Source: Asterias rubens
Taxonomy: Eukaryota; Echinodermata; Asteroidea; Forcipulatida; Asteriidae
Assembly (NCBI RefSeq): GCF_902459465.1
Contig: NC_047082.1
Location: 11,034,545 to 11,098,544, forward strand
Direction: 5' to 3'
Length of the DNA: 64,000 nucleotides
Part shown: positions 13,401-25,400 of the stretch, piece by piece
Position numbering within the stretch: position 1 is the stretch's first letter
Layout of the letters: the number at the start of each line of letters is the position of its first letter
Notes under the pieces: model-generated
What the model was told of the DNA's origin: nothing
The model's input: only the letters and a program-made list of their open reading frames with translations
The model's database searches: none
Position numbers and translations under genes: made by a program

Positions 13401-16400
13401 TTTGAAATTTTATTTTTTCAACTAGGGAATTATATGTATTATCAGAGTCTCCGGTACGTCAACTAACTTTAATGAGGCCTTATACTGTGTGAACGAGCCA
13501 TATGGGAGGTTACACCTCATAACCCTTATCCTGGTAACAACAAAGCAAACTCATAATTAATTCCGATCTGACGGCCCTTCCCGCTACGGCCGCTATACCG
13601 TCAGGTCTTGAAAGTAAAACGACCCCGGTCTTATTTGTTTCCGATTTTATTTCACCTCCATTTTTTTCATCCGTCCAGGAGGAACGCTTCGTCCACAGAA
13701 ACGTCGAGGCCATTAAGCGCAACTCATGGGACTCGGGAAAACACTACAAGTCCGACACCGAAGCCTCGTCCACCTGCCTCCTGCAGTCCTTCGCCCGAGA
13801 GTCCCTCAACGGCAAGAAGACCGTGACTCGTCGTAGGCGGCGCTCGTCGCAGCTCCGTCAGATCTCGTGCGACTCGCCGGGCGAGAATTTGACACAGGAG
13901 TCGGACGATGGTGAGTGGATGAATCGAGCCCTCGCTCGGCGAGCGTCGCACAGGCGGCCGCTGAGACGACGGAGGTACGGGGTGACCGAAGCTACCGATA
14001 AGAGCCCGGAAGGTAATGAAAAACATATTTGAAACAACAAAAAAAGTTGTAAAATTTGTTTTGACTTGATAGATTACCTCATGGGACGCCTTGACTAACA
14101 AAGAGTTCACTTACTAGAGCTCGCAATTTCCCCGATGGTCCGTGAGTGTCCAGAAGAGGGACCTTATTCCCGAGAAAGAGAAGAATGGTGGCCGAATTAT
14201 GCCAGTCCAGATATGTTTTATAACACACCTCGGTCCATAACACGAAATAAGACAAAAGTTTTACTTGAGGGCGATGTAACCAGTCAACCGTTTATCTATT
14301 TAACGTTTCATGAATTATTTTCCGAAAAATACGCCCGAGGGATGTTTTGAAATCATCTTTCCAACTTTAAAACATTCTTATCAACAGTAGCAGACTCTTT
14401 TTATCGCCCAAAGCTATCAGTTTTAAGTGTCGTAAAAACGGACCATAACATTGGGGCATGGACTGTCTATTTCTCATTTCTCATATTAGGTTCGCAGGTT
14501 TTAAAAGCCAGCGGTCAACAAGCAAGCGGGAGCGAGGACGAGAGGCAAGTCTCCGTGGCAGACGCTGAAAGGTCGCCGTCAAACCGACGCAGGAGTCGGC
14601 CGTCCATCCACGGCAGACGGTCCCCTTCCGGGGCAGCGGCACCTAAAGAGCCACCCATGGAGGGTGGTCAGACGGTGATTAGCTCGGCCGCAGAGAGGGC
14701 GAAGGAGGCCAGGGGGAAGTACAAGAGGACTGGGAGCGTCAAGGCAGACTTCATGGGGAAGCTGAGTCAGAGAGCTATGGAGAGATTCAGGCGTAGGTCA
14801 CGGTCGGAGAGTGAACTCAACATTCCGGAACAACCACCAGTAACTAATTCAGATATTTTGTTAAAGACAGTGGACACTATTGGTAATTGTCAAAGACCAG
14901 TCTTCTCACTTGGTGTATTTCAACATATGTTTAAAATAACAAACCTGTGAAAAATTTAGCTCGATTGGTCGTCAGAGTTGCGAGATAACTATTAAAGAAA
15001 AAACACCCTTGTCACACGAAGTTGTGTGATTTCGAGACCTCAAATTCTAAACTTGAGGTCTCTCGAAATCAAATTCGTGGAAAATTACTTCCTTCTCGAA
15101 AACTATGGCACTTCAGAGGGAGCCATTTCTCACAATGTTTTATACCACCAACCTCTCCCCATTACTCTTCACCAAGAAAGGTTTTATGCTAACAATTATT
15201 TTGAGTAATTACCAATAGTGTCCACTGCCTTTAATGATAATAATAATGAACCAATAAATAACAACGAACCAATAAATTGGGATTTTTAGTTGTTTCCGTT
15301 TTGAGGGTTGGTGTTCACTTTTTAAAAGGGGGACAATGCCTTCAAATATGTCAAGTTTGTCGTTGCCGTTGTGAATGGCTCCGTATCCTTGAGTTGTTCA
15401 TGCACTAAACATCCACAGTATACAGTATGTTGTAATAAGTGAGAAGTGAGGGTGGGTTTTATTTTAATTTTATTTAGACATTTACACACGGAATACAAGT
15501 TAAACGGGGGTTGTCAAGGCTATACTAAAAAGTGTCCAACCAGACCCCTGCCAACGATAACACAATAATGCTATCGTTAAAGGCGGTGGACACTATTGGT
15601 AATTATACTTCAAGTAACTATTACAATAAAAACTTACTTGGTAACAAGCAATGGAGAGCTGTTGATAGTATAAAACGTTGTGAGAAACGGCTCCCTCTGA
15701 AGTAAGTTAGCTTTCAAAAAGACGTAATTTTCCACGCATTTGATTTCGAGACCTAAAATTTTAAGGTCTTGAAATCAAGCATCTTAAAGCACACAACTTC
15801 GTGTGACAAGGCTGTTTTTTCTGCCATCGTAATCTTACAACTTCGACAAACAATGAAGTTCAAATTTACACGTATTGTGTGTTTTTATGCATATGTTAAG
15901 TTACGCCAAGTGAGAATATTGGTCTTCGACAAGTACCGATAATGTCCAGTATCTTTGAACAATTTCTAAAATAAAGAAATGTGCACACAAATAGAAATAA
16001 AACACAAGAAGCAAGCCGTACACATAATTATAAGGTAAATGTGTGTGCTTTTAAGGCACCACACCACCAAGCAAGCTATGCACGAAATACTACAACAAGT
16101 AATACTGTGGCGAAACACCAACGAGTGTTGGTTATAACAAGTAAAACACCAATATTAGACACCATGCATCACGATAATAAGGCTGCTAAAACTTAAGCTA
16201 ATTATAAAAAAAATGTACATCGTAAGTCACAATTGCAGACTTTCAGGACGCTAGTTTGCAGACACTTAACAAGGTCAATCCATTATTCCAGGTGTGGCGG
16301 TTTCAGTCTTCCGCCGTGTTCAGTTTTCCGGGACTCAGTACTGCACTAACAATTGACTACTTTCGCTTGCTGTGCGCAGGCGTAGCATGACGTAATGTTA

Positions 16401-19400
16401 CCGTATTTGGTCGTTCGGAAAACTGAACACGGCGGAAAGTTGAAACCGCCACACCGGTAATGTGCGAATGTTCATATAGCTACGTAAATCATGGAAAATC
16501 ACATGCGAGTATTCTGTCACATAGCGTTTCAATCTCTCATTAATGTCCCATTGGAAACTAACTGACTTGCGATATATCTGTTTAAAATGATAATTATGTG
16601 ACGAGTCAGAAAATGTAGGTCCCCTCGATTAACTATCTACTTCCAGAATACACAAATAGCGACACAAATTATGTCAGGCTATGGTTACGGCGAACATAAC
16701 TATTTCATCACTTACGTGATGTAAATAGACAATGTGAAAAATTGACTGACCAACTGTCATAATCTTAAAATTTCCATATTTAAAAATGAGTCTGTGTAGG
16801 CCACAAATTAAACGTGACCCGCTACGTGAAAATGACCCAGATGTTGACAGTTTGAAGGATTGAGTTATATGCATGGCTGGAAAGAACAGCAGTAATTTGG
16901 TAAGTCTTAGCTTTAATGTGTATCGCGTTGCTGAGTTACTTCCGTTTGAAATTAGCAAATACATCATTTTTTCTGAAAAACGAATCACAAGTAAAGTGAT
17001 GTTTTAAACTACCAGTTCGGCAAAAAAAAAATATATACATAAGTATGATCAAGTGTTCTAAAGGTTAACCATGAAAGCATAGATCTTAAAAAGTAAAAAA
17101 AAAAAACTGACAAGTCAGATTTCAAAACCGATGACGTCATCTTACAGGTGCTGTTCGATGACTCCGAGATATAGGAACACAGTCGTAGCTGATACTGTAT
17201 GGTCACAAGTCACCTAATGCCGTTTACATGAAGTGTTAATTGGTAACCAAAATGTTGGATTTATTATCCGTCGTGCATGAATTGAATTCCAAATGTTCAA
17301 TGATTTGAGAAGGACTTGACACTCTTGCATGGTCTTGTGTTTGGATGAAAGCATTATACTTTTAAAGCCAAGTTTTACTCAAATGAGAAGAGGATGTTCT
17401 ATCGAGCTGTTTTCATTATGGACCGAAGCGACCGTCAGCGTTAGCTGTAACACATTGCATGCGACCAGACACGGGCATCTCACAGGCAGTAAACATGATG
17501 CTGCTGCACGAACGGTCTCCCCATTTACCTCTCCATTTACCCGCCATTCTCACACATTCATGATTTTTGTCATTTGGTTCCTTGTGGAACTCACTTTGCT
17601 CCCAGTTCTTGAATGTAGGATCTTCCTTAACGCCCATGCAAACCAATGACCCATCATTTTCGAAATCTTGACAGCCAATCCACACGTCCAAGCCTTGATT
17701 CCAATTGACGTATTCCATCAAGCCTCTCATCCGTGTTTTCGTTTCACTCCAAATGAAGTCCTGTTCGTCCTTTGTGTCAGGAACCATCATGTTGGCACCT
17801 AGCTCGGCGCAACTCTTATTACCATCAACCCAGTTCATCTTCTGAGGCAGTAAGATGTAGCAGGAACCCTGCCACAGGAACCAGCCGGAGGGACACATAG
17901 TTCCAAAGGCCTCATCGAAAATAAAGAAACAAACTAGGAAAATAATCGCGTGGGAAATCAAAGTCGGCATCTCGATTGAAAAACACAAAACCCAAGATAC
18001 AAAACAAACCTGCTTGAAAAGTTTGGATTTACTGGGTTGTGTTCAAGCAAACCGTTTTTATGACAGACAAGAACCGATTACTTCCTATGGTATACAAGTG
18101 ATTTTATACGGGAGGCTATATCTAGACAACTACATGTTGCCAAGAAACAATTGCGTCACCCACTCCTTGGCCTATTTATACGCGTTAGTCTTAATTACGG
18201 TCACCGAACAAACTGAAGACTTTTAATTTGTATTTTTTTTTTTAAATTTAATTTTGACTCAGCACACGCTTCTTTCCTCTCCCTTTGTCCTCCTTTGTTT
18301 TCCCCCATTTCCTACGCCATCTGTTAATTTTATGCAAGAGATCTTCATCTGCCAATGAACAACACGTTCTTGATAATTTCTGGTAGATTAAAATTATATA
18401 CAAAGCAGTCCTTGTATTTGTTGGTTTAAAAAAAAAATGATACAGTACACGCTTTCCCCCCATCCCTTTGTCTTCCAGCTTTTTCTTATTTTCTACGCCC
18501 ACTGTTAAATTTATGGAAGAAACTAATACCCATCAATGAAGAACACGTTCCTTGGTATTTTCTGTTTTTTTTTTTTGTAATATTGTACAAATTAGTCCAA
18601 GAGGCATAATCTCTGCAGAAAATCAGATCGATTTTTAAATCTTGACGCAATCTACTTTGAGATGGGGGAACGTGTTTAAATACTCAAATCAACCAGCCAT
18701 AGTCGAGGGCCAAATTTCATATAGATCTGCTCAGGAAAAGTTGCTTAACAATTTTCTGCTTAGCAGAAATAAGCATGATACAAATTACAAATTGTACTCA
18801 TGACAAGATAGTTTGGCTGTCAAGTCAAGTGTTTGGCACATCAAATAGTCTCGTCATTTGGCTATTCTTAAACCACGTACTACATTTCGTTAAACCGTTT
18901 ATTGCACATTTGAAAAACAAAGCTGTTTATAACCCAAAGCGTCAATTCCGTTGGCAACGTGCCCTGTTCCTTCCAGGAAAGTATTGGAATTGACGCCTAT
19001 ATACCAATTTTCATCGAATTAGTGTATCAGTTAGACCTGGGTTTCATTTCCGAGCGGTTTAGAGCATCGAATTGGTGGTTAAGTCTTTGGAGTGTTGGTT
19101 CGAATCCCGGTCATGACACTTGCGTCATATTACTTGTGTCTTTGAGAAAGATCCTACGATAATGTCTTCTCTTCGCCCAGAGGTATAAATGGATACATGA
19201 AAAAGCCTGTGGGGCGCCACTACAGCCTACAGCGGTAAACTCCCCAGGGAGCTGAGAAAGATTACAGGGATGTTATTGGCCCAAAAGACCGGCTGCCGAT
19301 TTCACGAAACGCTAGGATCAATCCTATCTCGAGCTATAACGAGTAACTCGTCCTAACTTTGGATGGGTTCAATGCATCCTAACGTCTATGAATACGGAAT

Positions 19401-22400
19401 TTAACTCGTCCTAAGTCCTAAGATTAATCCTAAGTTAGGAAAAGTTTGGCGAAATCGACAGCAGGGCACTAATGTAAAGCGCATTGAAACGTTTTTGTAA
19501 TGCGCTGTTTACGGTTATTAGTTATTATTATGATTATTACAGTCTTTTGTATTACCGTAAGTACTGGGCTGTTCTTTATTTCAGCAGCAGGAAACCACGA
19601 TATACGTCAGAGACGATTCAGAAGAAGTTACCATCCAGAAGGATCAGAACGACACGTCGTGTAAAAGTATGTATACAATAACACTTTCGAACGATTATGG
19701 GTGAAAAAAATAGCCAACCGCGGCAATGGTCCTTTTGTCAACAAATTATTACTTGTGTATGTTGACAAAAGCTGGGGCGTGCAGAGGCACTATGTGTAAA
19801 TCTCTTTTGAGCAGTGCTTGTTTCTGGTTTCTAAGAAAGAACCGGTGGTCGGCAACCGAACGTTTTAATGCTCTGATCGTAAATGAGTTAAAACTCTGTT
19901 GCTGAATGCTGTTTAAAGACAGTGGACGCTATTGGTAATTGTTAAAGACCACTTGGTGTATCTCAAGATTATGCATAAAATAACAAACCTGTGAAAATTT
20001 GAACTCAATTGGTCGTCAAAGTTGCGAGATAACAATGAAAGAACCTGGTCACACGAAGTTGTGTGCTTTCAGATGCTTGATCGCGTGACCTCAAATTCTA
20101 AATCTGGGGTATCGAAATCAAATTCGTGGAAAATTGCTTCTTTCTCGATAACTACGTCACTTCAGAGGGAGCTGTTTCTCACAATGTTTTTTACTATCAA
20201 CCTCTCCCCATTACTTGTTACCAAGTGAGGTTTTATGCTAACAATGATTTTGAGTAATTACCAACAGTGTCCACTGCCTTTAAGTACTGCCTTGAATTGT
20301 GACTGGGAGTGTGGCTTGGTGAGAGCATCAGCATGATAAGCTGGGCTTGGCTCGGTAAAGCGTGTTGGCTGGGACTAGGACTAAACCTTAAAGGAACATT
20401 ACAGAATTGTTTTTTGCTTACAAAACTGTTGCTGGCAGTGCAGGCACTTTATGTAATCCACCATATACATAAACTGACAAACATGTAGAAGTTTGAGATC
20501 GATCGGCCATCTGGGTCATGAGAGAAATGTGAAAAACCGATTACAAATTTTGCATTGCATCGATGCCAAAATAAAAATGAATAAAACGCTCACTGAGCGA
20601 TAAACTCCAAACGCGAAGTTAGATTATTTATTTCTCATCAAATATGACATTTTAGACAGAAATATTTCAAGGGATGTTTTCAACTATCATCATCATTAGA
20701 CCGTGGAAGTTTTATGTAAATCTGTGATCTTTGCGATTTTTTTTTTCTTTCTTACCAATTCTGTAACGTTCCTTTAACTGACACCCACAGGGAGTGGGTA
20801 AATGTTGACATGTTTTGTTTTTGGTGTCACTTTTGTGACGACCTCGTTCAATTTGATTTTATAGCTCGCGGGTTCGGGCTTGAGGTGGTTGGAGGCAGGC
20901 AGGACTCAGACGGCTGGCTACGTACTTTCGTCACTAGAGTGGTGGTCGACGGTCCGGCTGATAAAGTCGTTGTTCATAAAGGTAGAGCAGTCAGGTTACA
21001 TTACTCTGTCATATCTCTCCAGTGCCACAGAGACATGGAAAGGAGACCGGTTCCCTAGTTAAAATGTACGAGCTTTCAACAGTACAAAAATCAAAATCCA
21101 GATGGTGTCTAAAAATACGAATATAATTTTCAATAGTCTGATTTTAATCCGCCAACTCAATCCTCATTGAGTTGTTGAGAGGCTTTCAACGAGTACCAGC
21201 ATAGAAGTAAACATAGAGATTAAAATCACAAAGTTGGATTACTCTTTAACTCTAAGAGCCATGTCACACGAGGCAATTTACGGGCAACCAGTTCCAGGCA
21301 ATCTCCGTGAAGAAAAGGCATTCACATTTGAATGTTCACCTATTTTTCTTGTGGATAGTAAGAAAATGTTTGAAAACTGACCCGTGTGCTACCAAAGTGG
21401 TCATGTAGTATGCACTGCAGTTGGTTGCCTGCAAAAAGTTGCCTCGTCTGACAAGGCCCTTGGTGCTCTTATGTTCCCTACATTAATATTCACATTTAAA
21501 GCCGTTTTTTTAGTCGGGGAAAATTGAAGATTTACCTTCTTTCTCCTTCACGAGGCATTATTACTTGAAGAAGATTTGTTTGATTTTAAAACGCCGATGT
21601 AACCTTTTACCATTCCTTCAGGTGATGAAATTTTGGAGTGGAATGAGCAGTCTTTAGAGAACAAAACTTTCGAGCAGGTTCGACTGATCGTAGACCAACC
21701 ATGCGGCGATGAGTTGAAACTTAGAATTGTCCGTTACCAAGCGTAAGTTTAAACATTAATAATTACCAAATAAAGAAAAACAAGTTAATAATTATAATAT
21801 TACTTCTTTGGTGTAGCCACAGACCTGTACAATCTCTTCCGTCGTCTAATACATGCTTGTTACATGTTCCACAAAGAGTAGGCAACATTGGGCATGTTCG
21901 AATGCTGGACTCAATCTCTGGAATGACTTTCACTTCAAATTCGTAATATTTCTAGTGTTGATTATACGTTTAAAGGAACACGTTGCCTTGGATCGGTCGA
22001 GTTGGTCTTTGAAAAGCATTTGTTATGAAATGCATATGGGTGAAGAGATGTTGCAAAAGTAGAATACAATGTTCCACCCAACCATGCCTCGAAATTGCGC
22101 AGTTTTCCTTTTACCTCGTCGACTAAACACGGTCGGCAATTAATGGGAGTCAAATTGTTGGCCCTCACAAATGGTGGACCGTGTTAGTTCGCAAGGAAAA
22201 GGAAAAGAAAACCACGCAATCTCGAAGCAATATTGTGTGGATCATTGTATTCTACTTTTACAACATCTTTCCAACCATGCATTTTATAACAAACGGTTAC
22301 AAATGCTTTTTATAGACCAACTCATCCGATCCGAAGGGGAATGTGTAGTGGACACATTGGGTAATTGTTTAAGACCAGTATTCTCACTTGGTGAATCTCA

Positions 22401-25400
22401 CTTGGTGTATGCAAAAAGTAGCAAACCTGTGAAAATTTGGACGCAATAGACCGATTGCGCTCCGTGCGTCACGTGACCTATAGTATAGTGGGTATTGGAT
22501 GTAAACAAACACGGCGTACTGCATATAAACGTGCGTTAAAAAGGCATGATTACTTTTGCAGTTTTTGGCTTAAAGTAGGACTAAAGTCTTGAAATCACTG
22601 AAGAATATTCGAGAGTTTGTTACCGGTGGCTGAACAATGGGTAAACACAGTTCCACCAAATTCTTCAAGATATTTTTTCACACGATGTGTTTGTGCACGG
22701 AAAGTGTGGTTTTACATTGCCCTCATTGTAATGACTCCGTGCGTCACATGACCTATAGTGGGTATTGGGTGTAAACAAACACGGCGCACTGCAAATTCAG
22801 AACTAATTTGGGAGGGAAGTGTGTGTATCAACGTGAAAACCACATCTAGAATTGTAGCGCGTCTTGCGAGAGAGAAAGATAGAATTTGATTTTTCCAATC
22901 TCAGTTTTATTCCCGTCTTCATTAAAACAAATTCACCCAGTTGAGATCAGATACCAGTCATACAGTATGCGTGATAAATAATAACGACAATAATAAATAA
23001 TTAAATAAATAAAGAAAGACATTTAATTTTGGTTTTTACCCATACACCGATGTGTGTTTAATAGCGCTGTTTACTCAGTGCTTTTCCGAGTCCTGGTACT
23101 CGGGTGGGATTCGAACCCACGACCCTAGGTTGGTCGGTAGCTAGAGGCAGTTCAAATCGTATGGCTTGTCAGCGCTTACCGCAACGATATAAGAAATATT
23201 TGGAAAACAAAAAACTAAATCAAGAAATTTAATCATACAAATTATTTAATCTGGTGGAAAAATATAAAAGGTTACGCTCCGGAAGTGTCAGGCATTCAGG
23301 CGCCGGTTCAGTTAATGGCACACATTGGCCCCTCCCCATTGCCATATAGAACCCTTCAGGACTTGCATCCGACCCAGAGCACATCCCCCCCCCCCCCTGC
23401 CTCGAACCCTAGCCACTGCGCGGGCCCTGTCCCTTTAGGGGAGAAAACAAGGCAGATCCCAATCACACTGTCCCATCAGGGGCAGCAAAAAGCCCTGAAT
23501 CTATATTAGAGACAGACGGTATTCGAACCCGGACCGGATGATCCGAGTTGCTGAGACAGTCCCAGCACCTTACGCACTGCGCTATTGTGTTGGTGCTCGA
23601 AAGCTGGTGTTTTCATGGTCACAATCAATAGACCGATTGCGCCCCGTGTCTCACGTGACATTAGTGGGTAAAAATGTAAACAAACACCGCGTACTGCATA
23701 TAAACGTGCTATAAGAAGACACGATTACTGTTGCAATTTTTGGCTAAAGAGCGACTCAATTCTTGAAATCACTGAAGAATATTCTGGAGTTTGTCATGAG
23801 ACCTTACCGATGGCTGAACAATGCCAGTATAGGTATTAAAGTCACCTGGAAGTGGTATTTTTTTAAAATAAAGCTTTTGTCACTAAAATATGTGTTTTTA
23901 TGAGAGGAATGTGAATAAAAAGTTAACTAAGGTTTAAAAATCTTAGTTTTGATTGTATTTACAAACTTACGAGTAGGCCCCGACCCGAGAGGGCGCTGTT
24001 CGTGACGTATTTCAAGGCGCGATATTTGGAGAGAAAATTTGTAGTCGGCCCCCGTACATTACGTCTGGGAACATGGCACATCAAAACAAATTTAGACACG
24101 ATTTTACACACATACGTACATTGAAACTTGAACATGTTGAACGCCTAGTAGTTTTTACAAAAGCTATTGCTGCTATTTTTATTTAACTATGCGACATTTT
24201 AGTGACCAAATGGGTTGTAAGATGTGGGTCTGACTTCGTATTATTATAGTAATACGGCCACGGAGCAGACTACACGCACGCACTATGGCTGCTGTACAAT
24301 GGGCGGACGGTCACATAGGACCTGCACGCACGGTTAATCGCATGCGGTACCAGCAAAAGCTAAAAACATACCCTCAAAGTTCAAACTTACCCGAATTTTT
24401 TCACGTTTAGCAAATGCTCCTCTGAGTTCGTCACGTCTTTCAGATACCTTCTTCGACTTCCCACCAGCTAGAAAAATTGTTGGGACGGCGTCGTGTTTAA
24501 GAACGGCTCTTCTCGTCATGTCAAATGAGTGCTGTATCCCGGACTCGAAGCACGACGGCTCTAAGTGTTCGCTGCAGCGCTGGAAAAAAACGTCGGACCG
24601 GACCACTTTGCTCTAGTTAATCTGACTTTCGCAGCCCACAACCGCCTATACTTGGGATCTGCAGGAAACAGATGAAGACTGACCCCATCTTTAGTTGTTT
24701 TGCTGCATCCAGCAGCAATATACCTGGTCGGCATTGCCGGAAAAATGCCAGAAAAAAACCTTTTTCGCAGCGTACAAACTCACGTCTTAGAATTACATGT
24801 ACTTTTGCACGTGTGTTTGTCTACGCATCGAGGGGGGTCTATGTTTGATCGAGGCAAAGTCTTCCTTTTCCTACGTCACAAAAGGGGTAGGCGGAGTCAT
24901 CGAAGTTACCCTTGTTGCACCAGTTATGTGCTTTCACATGCCTTGAATTCGAAACCTCAGCAGAGGTCTCTTATTCAATTTAAATATTATAGTGAGAAAT
25001 TACTTCTTTCTCAAAACTACGTCACTTCAGAGGGAGTCGTTTCTCACACTATTTTATCAACAGGTCTCTATTGCTCGTAACAAGTAAGTTTTTTTTAGGA
25101 TAACAATTATTTTGAGTAATTACCAATAGTGTCTAGTGCCTTTTACTTAGCTTAAAGCGAAGGTGCACTATTGGTAGTTGTCAAAGACCAGTGTTTTCAC
25201 TTGCTGTATCTCAACATATGCATAATATAACAAGCCTGTGAACATTTGAGCTCAATTGGTCATCGGAGTTGGGAGAAAATTATGAAAAAAAACACCCTTG
25301 TTGGACGAATTTGTGTGCTTTCAGATAGGAATAAAAGACTTCTAGCTAGAAGTCTTTTATTATTTTAGTGAGAAACTACCTCTATTTCCAAATCTATGCT

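Noticed and set aside
14840..14950. Extension of RIM exon 14490-14839 to a stop at 14948
   Set aside because: The extra residues (TVDTIGNCQRPVF) are family A transposon sequence. A phase-0 donor GTAACT at 14840 joins correctly to the exon at 19585.
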